Shown one piece after another: positions 36,489-44,893 of a stretch of 64,000 bases of DNA. Below the pieces are notes generated by a model, which did no database searches, had not been told where the DNA came from, and worked only from the letters and a program-made list of their open reading frames with translations. How positions within the stretch are numbered: the first letter of the stretch is position 1; every line of letters begins with the position of its first letter. Origin of the DNA: Zhihengliuella flava. GTDB taxonomy: Bacteria > Actinomycetota > Actinomycetes > Actinomycetales > Micrococcaceae. Where the stretch lies: positions 2,790,001-2,854,000 of the forward strand of contig NZ_JADOTZ010000001.1 in NCBI RefSeq assembly GCF_015751895.1. Direction: 5' to 3'. A program made the translations under genes and the position numbers.

Positions 36489-37411
36489 GCGGCGTGTCAT
36501 TAACGAACCGTCACGTCGTCAACCTGACGCAGGAGCCAACCCTCGGGCGGGTGTACGCTGCGGCGGGTAGAAAGGCCCTCCGCGCACCCCGCGGGGCGAC
36601 GAATCGAGTGGGGCGCCTACCTGAGACGGCACATCGCGTGGCACACGTGGACGTCGATCGTGACCAACTCACGCGGTATCAACGGCTGATGGGAGACACG
36701 GTCCGGGACGAATTGCCGTCGGTGTTCGTGCACGGACTGGCCTTTCCGGTCGCGATGAGCGTGATGGTCCGCGCCGATTTTCCCTTGCCGCTCCTCGGCA
36801 TGGTCCACTTGCGCAATCACGTGGAACATCGGCGCGTGATCGATCCGGCGGAATCGCTGTCCATCACTGCGTGGGCCGAAGGCCTCGACGCCCACTACGC
36901 GGGGCTGACCGTTGACGTCGTGGCCGAGGTGAGCGCCGGTGACGAGGTCGTGTGGCGGGGAGTGTCGACCTACCTGGCCAAGGGACATCAGCTTGACGGG
37001 GTGGTTCGGCCCGATCGCCCGGAGCGCCCCGACTGGCAGCCGCCAGCGAAGACGGGTCTGTGGCGCCTCGGGACGGATACCGGGCGCCAATACGCTCGCG
37101 TCCTCGGTGACTGGAACCCAATTCACCTCACCGCGGCCTCGGCCAAAATGCTGGGACTCAAGCGGCACATCGTGCACGGTATGTATGCGGCCGGCCGGGC
37201 GCTCACCGTGGCGGTGCCGCGAGTCGTCTCGGATGGAGGCGGGTATGACTGGGACATTGACTTCGTGGCGCCCGTCTTCCTGCCGGGGACCGTGCAGTTC
37301 TCGGCAGCCACCGCCTCACCAGAAGCGAGCACGGGCGACACTGTCGAGTTCGCGGGCTGGAAGCGTGGCGCTGACCGCCCACACTTTGTCGGCTCCGTCA
37401 CCCCGCGCTGA
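36485..37411 (+). CDS. MaoC-like double hot-dog (3R)-hydroxyacyl dehydratase (HtdX-like)
   Basis: 308 aa. Two hot-dog folds: a degenerate N-terminal one and a C-terminal hydratase with LGDWNPIHLTAASAKMLGL, which holds the catalytic Asp and His, followed by IVHGMYAAGR. It hydrates or dehydrates enoyl/hydroxyacyl thioesters, completing an oxidation or elongation set with the thiolase and FabG4-type reductase. GTG 36485 overlaps the previous stop; GTG 36494 is an alternative start. Confidence 0.9.
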   Translation: MSGVSLTNRHVVNLTQEPTLGRVYAAAGRKALRAPRGATNRVGRLPETAHRVAHVDVDRDQLTRYQRLMGDTVRDELPSVFVHGLAFPVAMSVMVRADFPLPLLGMVHLRNHVEHRRVIDPAESLSITAWAEGLDAHYAGLTVDVVAEVSAGDEVVWRGVSTYLAKGHQLDGVVRPDRPERPDWQPPAKTGLWRLGTDTGRQYARVLGDWNPIHLTAASAKMLGLKRHIVHGMYAAGRALTVAVPRVVSDGGGYDWDIDFVAPVFLPGTVQFSAATASPEASTGDTVEFAGWKRGADRPHFVGSVTPR

Positions 37412-37479
37412 GGCGTGGCGCGAGCGCTCACCTGTGCCGGTCACGGCGAGGCTCAGGTGAGCGGGCGGCGTCGGACGAG

Positions 37480-38784
37480 TTACGCGGTGCACGGCTCCAG
37501 TTTTGGCACCCGATAGAGCCGCGCGAGTTCGCGCGCCGAGGCCGCCCAGTCGAACCGATGGGCGTGCAGCGCGGCCTGCTTGCCCCAGAGCTGAAGACGG
37601 GACCGATCCCGGGCCACCTCGACAAGCCAGCGTGCCCACTGCACGGCCGATTGCCCGGTCAGCAGCTGGCCGGTGGCGCCGTCGTCGACCACGTGTTTGA
37701 GGCCACCGACCCGATTCGCGAGCACGGGCGTCCCGCAGGCCTGGGCTTCCGCGGCGACCAGACCGAAGGACTCGCTGAAGGAGGGCACGGCCACCAGATC
37801 GGCTCCGCGAAACCAAGCCGCAAGTTCCGTCGCAGGAACAGGGGGGATCAGTTCGGCCCGCACGGGCCCGGTGGGGCCCGGAAGCAAGCGGTCCATCCGC
37901 AGTGTGTGAGCACCGGATGGGTGTCCGATCAAGGCCACTTCAAAGCGCTCCTGCGGCGCCATCCGCGCGGCCACAGAGAGGGCCTCCAGGAGTAATTGCG
38001 GCCCCTTGAGCGGCTGCAGACGCCCGGCGAAAACGATCCGTAGTGGGGGCTGCGGTGCGGAGTGCCGGCCCGCATGCACCTTCCATCTCTCGTGGCTTGG
38101 TAGCCAGCGGGAGGGGCCGTGGGGGGTGAACACGGTGCGGTCAACTCCCGGGGGCACCACCGCTACCCGCCCGGAGGGCGCGTGGTACAGCTCGTGGAGC
38201 TCAGCACATTCCGTGGAGGTATTCGCGGTGAGAACGTCAGCTTCGGCAGCGAGTCGATCCTCGGCGCGGACCCGGACGGCCGGCTCACGCGCGCTGGGAT
38301 CATCGCGCATCTTCACGCGAGCCAACGTATGCATGGTGTGAATCAGCGGGGCGCCTAAATCGCGCCGCACCTCGAGGCCCGCGAGGCCGGAAATCCAGTA
38401 GTGGCTATGGATCGCGTCTGGGGTGGGACGTCCACGGTAAAAATCGCGGATCTGTTGCGATATTTCCGGAACGAAGCGGTACAGGTCATCCTTCGTTGCT
38501 GAGTCCGGTCCAGCGGGCAGGTGGTGCACGATGACGTGCGGCTGGGCTACTCCGGGTGTCGCCGTCACGCTGCGGGCCGGTTGTGACGCCGGGACGCGGG
38601 TAAAGACGTCGACGGCCATCCCGAGCTCGCGCAACTGCCGGCATAGGTGAGCGACGTAGACGTTCATTCCACCCGCGTCGCCGGCGCCGGGCTGCTCCAG
38701 CGGAGAGGTGTGCAGGCTGAGGACAGCAACGCGGTGTATCCCGTGCGGGCTCCGCGTCGCCGCAGACTCAGTGAGCGGCATCAT
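37480..38784 (-). CDS. mshA: D-inositol-3-phosphate glycosyltransferase MshA
   Basis: 434 aa GT4 enzyme. N-terminal VAVLSLHTSPLEQPG followed by GDAGGMNVYV is the MshA signature; the C-terminal half has GRLQPLKGPQLLLEAL and the EX7E segment PSFSESFGLVAAEA. It joins GlcNAc to inositol-3-phosphate, the first step of mycothiol synthesis, a thiol restricted to Actinobacteria. ATG 38784 or 38781; GGGAGAAG lies upstream. A sucrose-synthase-like GT4 role is less likely given the GDAGGMN motif. Confidence 0.9.
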   Translation of the reverse strand: MMPLTESAATRSPHGIHRVAVLSLHTSPLEQPGAGDAGGMNVYVAHLCRQLRELGMAVDVFTRVPASQPARSVTATPGVAQPHVIVHHLPAGPDSATKDDLYRFVPEISQQIRDFYRGRPTPDAIHSHYWISGLAGLEVRRDLGAPLIHTMHTLARVKMRDDPSAREPAVRVRAEDRLAAEADVLTANTSTECAELHELYHAPSGRVAVVPPGVDRTVFTPHGPSRWLPSHERWKVHAGRHSAPQPPLRIVFAGRLQPLKGPQLLLEALSVAARMAPQERFEVALIGHPSGAHTLRMDRLLPGPTGPVRAELIPPVPATELAAWFRGADLVAVPSFSESFGLVAAEAQACGTPVLANRVGGLKHVVDDGATGQLLTGQSAVQWARWLVEVARDRSRLQLWGKQAALHAHRFDWAASARELARLYRVPKLEPCTA

Positions 38785-38877
38785 CTCAGTTCTTCTCCCA
38801 TGACTTGGGCAGGCAGAGCAGGTTTCCGGCTCCACGCCCCACAATATTTTCTCACGCCCAGCGAGCCTCGCATGAGA

Positions 38878-38925
38878 AACAAGCCCTACGCCTTGTCCTC
38901 ACATCGACAAGGCGCAGGGCTTGTT
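38878..38925. terminator. hairpin terminator after wecB
   Basis: AACAAGCCCTACGCCTTGTC pairs with GACAAGGCGCAGGGCTTGTT (one mismatch) over an 8-base loop, 6 bp downstream of the wecB stop (minus strand) and 94 bp upstream of mshA. Confidence 0.85.
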
Positions 38926-38930
38926 GCGTG

Positions 38931-40076
38931 CTATTGGGTGAATTCGTCGATGCGCTGACCGATGCCCAGCAACTCCGCGATGGCCGCCACCGTCCGCTCG
39001 GCAGCTCGTCCGTCGCCGTAGGGATTGACGGCGTTGGCCATCGCCGCGTAGTGCTCTGCGTGATGCAGGAGTTCTTCTACCTCGGTGTAGATGCGCTCTT
39101 CATCGGTGCCGATGAGGCGAACAGTTCCGGCGGTCACGGCCTCGGGGCGTTCCGTGTTCTCACGCATGACCAAAACCGGCTTGCCGAGGCTCGGGGCTTC
39201 CTCCTGAACGCCGCCGGAATCGGTCAGGACAACATGTGCGACCGACAGCATGCGCGTGAACTCGCCGTAGGCCAACGGCTCGGTGACGACGACGTTCTCG
39301 AGGCCCTCCAGCGCGGGGAGGACGGCCTCACGCACCACCGGGTTCTTGTGGGCCGGCAACACGATGGTCAGGTCTGGCTCCGCGCGCGCGATGCGCGCCA
39401 ACGCGCGGCCGACGCCCTCCATGGCGCCGCCCTGGTTCTCGCGGCGGTGAGTCGTCACGAGAAGAACCTTCCGCCCCGAGGTGGCCAGCTCCTCCAGTGC
39501 CGGATCGGAGAATGGGACCTGCTTGTCCACGGTCGTCAGCAGTGCATCAATCACCGTATTGCCCGTGACCACGATGTCCTCCGCAGGAGTGTTCTCCGTC
39601 AGGAGGTTGCTCTTGCTTACCGAGGTCGGCGCGAGATGAAGGCTGGTGATCTGCGAGGTCATCTTGCGGTTCGCCTCTTCCGGGAAGGGAGAGAAGAGGT
39701 TGAAGCTGCGAAGACCTGCTTCCGCATGTACCACGGGGATGCCGTGGTAGAACGCTGCGATGGCCCCGGCGGTCGACGTCGTCGTATCTCCTTGGACGAT
39801 GACGGCCGCTGGTTTGTTCTGGCGGAACAAGGCGTCCAAGCCGTCGATGGTGCGCGTCATGACCGAATTGAGTGTCTGGTTCGGTTGCATGATGTTGAGG
39901 TCTTCATCCGGCGTGATGCCGAACAACTCATTGACCTGGTCCAGCATCTCGCGGTGCTGTCCCGTCACCACCACGGTGGAGTCAAACAGTTCGGAGGCCT
40001 CGAGCGCCTTGACGATGGGAGCCATCTTGATGGCCTCGGGGCGAGTGCCGTAAATCGGCATAATGACTGGTCGCAC
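38931..40076 (-). CDS. wecB: UDP-N-acetylglucosamine 2-epimerase
   Basis: 381 aa. IYGTRPEAIKMAPI at the N-terminus and LTDSGGVQEEAPSLGKP near residue 290 are diagnostic. It converts UDP-GlcNAc to UDP-ManNAc. GTG 40076 has GGGGGACG upstream. It is divergent from wecC, whose product oxidises UDP-ManNAc, so the pair supplies UDP-ManNAcA for a cell-wall polymer such as teichuronic acid or a capsule (inference). Confidence 0.95.
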   Translation of the reverse strand: MRPVIMPIYGTRPEAIKMAPIVKALEASELFDSTVVVTGQHREMLDQVNELFGITPDEDLNIMQPNQTLNSVMTRTIDGLDALFRQNKPAAVIVQGDTTTSTAGAIAAFYHGIPVVHAEAGLRSFNLFSPFPEEANRKMTSQITSLHLAPTSVSKSNLLTENTPAEDIVVTGNTVIDALLTTVDKQVPFSDPALEELATSGRKVLLVTTHRRENQGGAMEGVGRALARIARAEPDLTIVLPAHKNPVVREAVLPALEGLENVVVTEPLAYGEFTRMLSVAHVVLTDSGGVQEEAPSLGKPVLVMRENTERPEAVTAGTVRLIGTDEERIYTEVEELLHHAEHYAAMANAVNPYGDGRAAERTVAAIAELLGIGQRIDEFTQ

Positions 40077-40308
40077 TTCTGCGTCCCCCTTATGGGTGAA
40101 TCGGGGATTTAACGTCGTGAATCGACGACAACTCTACCAATGGGCGCGGCAGCTATGCTCCGGCGATCGCTGCTGCTCCGGTGTTAGGATCTTGAACGCG
40201 ATGCGTGCGCGGACGCCTCGCGCGCGCCAGCCGCCGGCTAACGGACGTCGTCAGCTGGCGTCGTTACGCATCATCCACCGCAACACAGGAACTAGTGAGG
40301 AAGCCTCC

Positions 40309-41541
40309 ATGGCTGATATCAAGACCGTCGCGGTCATCGGATTGGGCTACATCGGCCTGCCGACCGCCGCGATCCTGGCCACCAACGGCGTGAACGTCGT
40401 CGGCGTCGATGTCAATCCCCGAACGGTCGACGCTGTCAACCGCGGTGAGGTGCCGTTCGTCGAGCCGGATCTGGGCGGTCACGTCTCCCAGGCCGTGACG
40501 GCCGGGACCCTGAAGGCTTCCGCGGAAACGCCCGCCGCTGACGCGTACATTGTCGCCGTGCCGACGCCCTTTAATGAGGACAAGACGGCGGACCTGTCCT
40601 ACATCGAGGCAGCCGGCGAGAAGATCGCCCCGCAGCTCACCGGGGATGAGCTCATCATTCTCGAGTCGACGTCCCCTCCCGGCGCCACGCAGCACTTGGC
40701 CGACCACATCTTGGCCGCGCGCCCAGACCTGACGCTCGATAACCTGCGCGTCGCGCACTGCCCGGAGCGGGTGCTTCCGGGACGGGTCATGGTCGAGCTC
40801 GTGACCAATGACCGCATTGTGGGCGGCATCACGCCAGAGGCCGCCGAAGCGGCGCGGGATCTTTATGAAAAGTTCTGTGAGGGCGAAATCCTGCTCACGG
40901 ACGCGAAGACGGCGGAGATGGCTAAGCTCGTGGAGAATTCGTTCCGCGACGTCAACATTGCGTTCGCCAACGAGTTGTCGGTGATCTGCGACAAGCTCGG
41001 TATCAACGTGTGGGAGCTCATCGAACTGGCGAACCACCACCCGCGCGTGAACATTCTGCAGCCGGGCCCCGGCGTGGGCGGTCACTGCATCGCGGTGGAC
41101 CCGTGGTTTATCGTCTCGTCGGCGCCGGAAGAGTCAAAGCTGATTCATCAGGCGCGCCTGACGAACGACAACAAGCCGAGTTGGGTCATCGAGCAGGTTG
41201 AGAAGGCCGTGGCGACCGTCGACGGCACCGCCAAAGTGGCCGTCCTCGGTCTTGCCTTCAAGGCCAACATCGATGATCTGCGCGAGTCTCCCTCGATCGG
41301 CATCGCACAGCGCTTGGGCGCTGAGTTCGGTGAGGCCCAGTTCCTCATCGCCGAGCCGCACATCGAGGAGATGCCGAAGCAGCTCTCCGGCCTCGCGAAC
41401 GCCCAGCTGGTCGCCACCGATGCGGCGATCGCGGAGGCAGATATTGTGTTGCTGCTCGTCGACCACACGCAGTTCAAGTCCATCGATCGCGGAGCCCTTG
41501 AGGGCAAGACCGTGATTGATACTCGCGGCATGTGGCGCTAA
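40309..41541 (+). CDS. wecC: UDP-N-acetyl-D-mannosamine dehydrogenase
   Basis: 410 aa NAD-dependent nucleotide-sugar dehydrogenase. VIGLGYIGLPTAAIL is the NAD loop (residues 8-22); EVPFVEPDLGG, the central ENSFRDVNIAFANE, and catalytic Cys in GVGGHCIAVDPWF are seen. WecC-like because of the ManNAc-type FVEPDL region and the wecB neighbour. ATG 40309 has GAGGAAG upstream. The 230-bp gap to wecB carries both promoters. Followed by a good terminator. Confidence 0.94.
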   Translation: MADIKTVAVIGLGYIGLPTAAILATNGVNVVGVDVNPRTVDAVNRGEVPFVEPDLGGHVSQAVTAGTLKASAETPAADAYIVAVPTPFNEDKTADLSYIEAAGEKIAPQLTGDELIILESTSPPGATQHLADHILAARPDLTLDNLRVAHCPERVLPGRVMVELVTNDRIVGGITPEAAEAARDLYEKFCEGEILLTDAKTAEMAKLVENSFRDVNIAFANELSVICDKLGINVWELIELANHHPRVNILQPGPGVGGHCIAVDPWFIVSSAPEESKLIHQARLTNDNKPSWVIEQVEKAVATVDGTAKVAVLGLAFKANIDDLRESPSIGIAQRLGAEFGEAQFLIAEPHIEEMPKQLSGLANAQLVATDAAIAEADIVLLLVDHTQFKSIDRGALEGKTVIDTRGMWR

Positions 41542-41568
41542 ACGCGCACTGCTCGTTGCTCCCTTGAT

Positions 41569-41609
41569 GAGGGGCCGGTCCGGCACTAGCCGGGCCGGCC
41601 CCTCGTTTT
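41569..41609 (+). terminator. rho-independent terminator after wecC
   Basis: GAGGGGCCGG / CCGGCCCCTC arms with inner pairs TCCGG/CCGG, followed by GTTTTT at 41605-41610. Located 27 bp after the wecC stop. Confidence 0.9.
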
Positions 41610-41646
41610 TGATGTTCGGGGTCTCGCGGTGACGAGCGCAATCTTG

Positions 41647-42480
41647 TCAGGAAGGGAGCGCTTCCAAGACGGCCGTTGAGAGCGGGGGCCATGCGTCGAT
41701 GGCCCATTGACCAAAGTCCCGATCCGCTAGGGCAATGCATGCCACCTGGGCGGCAGGGTCGACCCAGAGGAACGTCCCGGACTGGCCGAAGTGACCGAAC
41801 GTGTCCGGCGAATTCCGGGGCGAGGTCCAGTGCGGTTCCTTGTCGACCTTAATCTCAAAGCCCAGGCCCCACGCGTTGTTGTGTTGGCGGCCGTATCCGG
41901 GGAGTACGCCGGGGAGGTTCGCGAAGTGGACGCTCGTGGCCTCGGCGAGGCTCGAAGCGGCGGCCAGACGGGGGGATAGGAGTTCAGCGGCAAACTTTTC
42001 CAGGTCATCGACGGTGGAGATGGCTCCAGCGGCCGGTGATCCCTCCAACGTGGTTGACGACATGCCGAGGGGCTGTAATACAGCCTGGTCTAGGTAGTCG
42101 CTAAAGGTGATGCCGGTGGCGGACTCGAGGGTTTCGCCCAACACTTCGAACCCGGCGTTGGAGTAGATACGCCGCGTCCGCGGGGCGGCCTTGACGTCCC
42201 GGCTCGCGAAGTCGTAACCCGCCGTATGGGCCAGTAGATCGTGCACGGTCGCGCCGTCTGGGCCTGCCGGCTGCTCCAACTCGAGGGCACCTTCTTCGAG
42301 CGCTAGTAGGGCGGCGTAAGCGCACAGCGGCTTGGTAACGGACGCCAGGCGATACCGGCGTGTCGTCGCCCCTGCGGATCCGAGCCGTACGCCGTCGTGC
42401 CCCACTACTGCGGCGGCGGCGTGCTCAACGGGCCAGTGGGCGATGCCTTCGAGGGCGGCGGAGACGGACTGGTCGCTCAT
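41647..42480 (-). CDS. serine hydrolase, beta-lactamase/PBP class C fold
   Basis: 277 aa. SVTK (near residue 47) is the SxxK active-site tetrad, YSN in IYSNAGFEVLG is the second motif, and HFGQSG the third. No signal peptide, so probably cytoplasmic; likely an esterase or peptidase rather than a beta-lactamase. Overlaps yaaA by 4 bp (ATGA at 42477-42480). Confidence 0.9.
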   Translation of the reverse strand: MSDQSVSAALEGIAHWPVEHAAAAVVGHDGVRLGSAGATTRRYRLASVTKPLCAYAALLALEEGALELEQPAGPDGATVHDLLAHTAGYDFASRDVKAAPRTRRIYSNAGFEVLGETLESATGITFSDYLDQAVLQPLGMSSTTLEGSPAAGAISTVDDLEKFAAELLSPRLAAASSLAEATSVHFANLPGVLPGYGRQHNNAWGLGFEIKVDKEPHWTSPRNSPDTFGHFGQSGTFLWVDPAAQVACIALADRDFGQWAIDAWPPLSTAVLEALPS

Positions 42481-43292
42481 AGGGTTCCTTCCGTGCTACG
42501 GGCGAATGAATGGTCAGCGGGAAGCACGATGGTCAGTTGGTGCGGTTTCCGCGCGGTACCCGGGGTCAGTTCAGCCTCCCAAGTCTCTTGCGCGGCCGCA
42601 AGGAGTTCGCCGGGTGTGCTGGGTGCGGCGCCCCTTCGGCTGAGCAGACGACGAATCAACTCTCCGCGGGTGTGCTTGGCGAAGTGTGAGACGACCTTGC
42701 GTTGGCCCTTGCGGATTTGCACGACGCCGACCGTGACAGCGTTGGCGGCGGGTGGAGCCCAGGCGGCGGCGTAGGTGCTCGAACGGCAGTCGATGACGAG
42801 TTCGTCGCCAGCATGTGCGTCCAGCAGCGGCTTCAGTCGAGGCTTCCACCACGTGGCGAGCCGTCCCACCGGGTCAGCGGCAGGGGTAGGAAGTTTTACC
42901 GACATCGAGAGGCGGTAGGCAGGGATCGAATCGGCAAACCCGACCGCCCCCCAGAGCGCGCTGATGATCACGATCGATTCATCCGCACGACGCTGAGCGC
43001 CGGGGGAGAGCGAGTCATAGCCGAGGGCCTCGTAGAGCACGCCCGTATATATCGTGTGCGCGGGCGCCGCGGGCTCATTTTCCAGCCGACGGTTGCGTTC
43101 CAGTTCGTGAGCGAGCGATTCGCCGACGCCGAGGACGCTGTGTGCATCTGCGGCGCTCGAGGCTTCGGCCAGCGCACGCATCATGGTGCCGCGCGCGTCG
43201 GCGAGCTCCGGAAAGGAGAGCTCGGTCGCGTGGAAAGGGTTTGGCGTTGTCGCGGATTGCTTGCCTTCGGAAGGTGGAAGAAGAATGAGCAC
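42477..43292 (-). CDS. yaaA: peroxide stress protein YaaA (DUF328/UPF0246)
   Basis: 271 aa. N-terminal MLILLPPSEGKQS, central YTGVLYEALGYDSLS and SALWGAVGFADSIPAYRLSM, and C-terminal KHTRGELIRRLL are family landmarks. In E. coli YaaA limits intracellular iron during peroxide stress. GTG 43292 start. First gene of a two-gene operon with the serine hydrolase; divergent from rnpB. Confidence 0.92.
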   Translation of the reverse strand: MLILLPPSEGKQSATTPNPFHATELSFPELADARGTMMRALAEASSAADAHSVLGVGESLAHELERNRRLENEPAAPAHTIYTGVLYEALGYDSLSPGAQRRADESIVIISALWGAVGFADSIPAYRLSMSVKLPTPAADPVGRLATWWKPRLKPLLDAHAGDELVIDCRSSTYAAAWAPPAANAVTVGVVQIRKGQRKVVSHFAKHTRGELIRRLLSRRGAAPSTPGELLAAAQETWEAELTPGTARKPHQLTIVLPADHSFARSTEGTL

Positions 43293-43368
43293 GCCCAGTA
43301 TCGTATCGGGGCGTGCGTGCCGATGCGGCCGCGGCGCCCAGTAGTCCTCAGGGACGTCGGCGCAGAGT

Positions 43369-43374
43369 TACACT
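43369..43374 (+). promoter_or_regulatory. possible -10 of rnpB
   Basis: TACACT ends nine bases before the predicted first base of RNase P RNA (43383), the right distance for a -10 hexamer. A matching -35 is not obvious. Confidence 0.4.
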
Positions 43375-43382
43375 GGAGGCTT

Positions 43383-43756
43383 GGACGGGATAACTGGACG
43401 ATCGCGCGCCGTGCATACGGCTCGAGGAACGTCCGGGCTCCAGAGGACAGGGTGGTGGGTAACGCCCACTCGGGGAAACCCGCAGGCTAGTGCCACAGAA
43501 AAGAGACCGCTCGCCGCGTGCGGTGAGTCAGGGTGAAACGGTGGTGTAAGAGACCACCAGCGGCCTAGGCGACTGGGTCGGCTCGGTAAACCCCACCCGG
43601 AGCAAGGCCAGACAGGCTGTGTATGAGGCGGTCCGCTCAGCAGCCGGGTAGGCCGCTCGAGCGCACCGGCAACGGTGCGCCTAGATGGATGATCGTCACC
43701 TGCCAGTTCGGGTAACCGCGGCAGGCACAGAACCCGGCGTACAGGTTATCCCGTCC
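43383..43756 (+). ncRNA. rnpB: RNase P RNA, bacterial class A
   Basis: About 374 nt. The ends GGACGGGATAAC (43383-43394) and GTTATCCCGTCC (43745-43756) form a perfect 12-bp P1 helix. Conserved core segments are present: GAGGAACGTCCGGGCTCC after P1, GGGTAACGCCC, GGCTAGTGCCACAGAAA, GGGTGAAACGGTG, GTAAACCCCACCCGGAGCAA and CGGCAACGGTGCGC, ending with CAGGCACAGAACCCGGCGTACA just before P1-prime (written here as GGCACAGAACCCGGCGTA). The RNA is the catalytic part of the enzyme that trims tRNA 5-prime ends. The prophage starts immediately downstream. Confidence 0.97.
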
Positions 43757-43773
43757 AAATAATCTTGCGAGAT

Positions 43774-43815
43774 GCCCGCCGTTCCCTTGATTTCAGGGGG
43801 ATCGGCGGGCTTTTT
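43774..43815 (+). terminator. terminator downstream of rnpB
   Basis: GCCCGCCG (43774-43781) pairs with CGGCGGGC (43803-43810), with inner TCCC/GGGA pairing, followed by TTTTT (43811-43815). Placed 18 bp after rnpB. It could be chromosomal or lie inside the prophage left end. Confidence 0.85.
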
Positions 43816-43858
43816 GCTGTTAGGCGAGTGCTGCCGTTTGTGGTCGAGTATGGGGGTC

Positions 43859-43879
43859 TGTGGCGGTTCGACCGCCACA
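43859..43879. promoter_or_regulatory. perfect palindrome at the prophage left end
   Basis: TGTGGCGGT-TCG-ACCGCCACA, 9-bp arms and a 3-base centre, lying between the rnpB terminator and the lipoprotein gene. It may be an operator, a recombinase-site element or a small hairpin. No family match is recognised. Confidence 0.5.
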
Positions 43880-43964
43880 AAACCGCCATGCTCTGGGGTG
43901 CACTCCCGCGGAGCAAGCGCCGCGAACCGGGCTTTCGGATAGGGTCACAACCATGGAGGGAAAC

Positions 43965-44282
43965 ATGAAGAAACTACTCGCACCAGCGGCCGCATTGATC
44001 CTGCTGACGGGATGCGCATCACCCACCAGTGAAGACGCAACCATGGACGCGTGTGACACATTTGCTTACTACCTCGAGGACGCCGAGAGCCCCGAGCAGA
44101 TGGACCGGGCGACGACCGTGGAGCAGATCGGGGTAGAGCTCGAGGGCAAGCCGGCCCCGGATGCGCGGATCACGGACGCGGTGGATGTGATGGAGCGGAC
44201 CGTGGATGGTTCCGAGAGTGCGTGGGTGATGGGCGCGGACATGATGGCGGCCGCGTGCATGGACCTCGGCTGGGAGAGCTAA
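43965..44282 (+). CDS. small secreted lipoprotein, prophage left arm
   Basis: 105 aa. MKKLLAPAAALILLTGCAS is a lipoprotein signal peptide with lipobox LTGC (Cys17). The mature part is acidic (EDATMDACDTFAYYLED) and unrelated to any family I recognise. GGAGGG lies 5-10 bp upstream of ATG 43965; an in-frame ATG at 43953 follows TAGGGT by seven bases and could be a leaderless start. Being at the element edge and exported, it is a candidate lysogenic conversion or superinfection-exclusion factor, but that is speculation. Confidence 0.75.
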   Translation: MKKLLAPAAALILLTGCASPTSEDATMDACDTFAYYLEDAESPEQMDRATTVEQIGVELEGKPAPDARITDAVDVMERTVDGSESAWVMGADMMAAACMDLGWES

Positions 44283-44581
44283 CCGCGCCTCGGCCAGTCA
44301 CACCGGTCGGGTTCCCACAGCACGTCTTGTGAGTCGTACCCGCTGCGGAGCGTCGCGCATTCGGGAAGCATGCCGGGGACTCGCTCGAGCAGGTCACGGT
44401 CCACCCAAGAGCTGTGGTTGTCGTAGGGGTCAGCTTTCGTGCCGGGGAAGTCCACGAGGACGTCCGGGCCTTTCCATCGGGCGGCGCGCCCGTACCGGAT
44501 GCCGTCAGGTGTTAGTGCGCGGACGAATGGCTGGGCCTCGGGTGGCCAGGACCGGATACCGGCGTCGTCAGGTTCGAACAT
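44279..44581 (-). CDS. hypothetical protein
   Basis: 100 aa starting MFEPDDAGIRSWPPEAQPFV and containing GKADPYD-like text (FPGTKADPYDNHSSW). It is convergent with and overlaps the lipoprotein gene by 4 bp. No domain recognised. ATG 44581 is taken as start since the longer frame to 44629 runs toward the plus-strand gene promoter. Typical size of actinophage small early genes. Confidence 0.55.
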   Translation of the reverse strand: MFEPDDAGIRSWPPEAQPFVRALTPDGIRYGRAARWKGPDVLVDFPGTKADPYDNHSSWVDRDLLERVPGMLPECATLRSGYDSQDVLWEPDRCDWPRRG

Positions 44582-44671
44582 GGGTTCGATTCTAGGGTGC
44601 CATGTGGATGCCCGCATAGCTTGCGGCATGCAATCTGTGCAGGTCTACTTGAGGTTAGAAAGGAGGCGAAC

Positions 44672-44878
44672 ATGACCATCCGCTACCTGAGCCTCAACGG
44701 GCTCGCCCAACGCATCGGGGTATCGCCGCACACCGCGAAGAAGTACGCTGACGAGGGACGACTCCCAGAGCCGGACGCACTCATCGGCGACGGTGACCGC
44801 CCTACCAAAGGGTGGCTGCCCGAAACCGTGGACACATGGCAGGGCGCACGCCCCGGGCGCGGACGCAAGCGAACGTGA
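44672..44878 (+). CDS. excisionase/MerR-like helix-turn-helix protein
   Basis: 68 aa. LNGLAQRIGVSPHTAKKYADEGRLPEPD is a winged helix-turn-helix of the excisionase/AlpA type (key residues LAQRIGVS and GRLPEPD), followed by a short basic tail. AAGGAGGCG sits before ATG 44672. Small proteins of this kind direct phage excision or regulate early genes; without the integrase nearby the exact role is open. Confidence 0.75.
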   Translation: MTIRYLSLNGLAQRIGVSPHTAKKYADEGRLPEPDALIGDGDRPTKGWLPETVDTWQGARPGRGRKRT

Positions 44879-44893
44879 GGACACGGCATAGGA

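Noticed and set aside
38805-40112. 435-residue plus-strand frame opposite wecB
   Set aside because: Mirror frame of wecB with no family resemblance and no ribosome site.
44582-44602. tRNA 3-prime-end look-alike (GGTTCGATTC followed by GGGTGCCA)
   Set aside because: The T-stem does not pair and no anticodon or D arm lies upstream; considered as an att remnant but unsupported.
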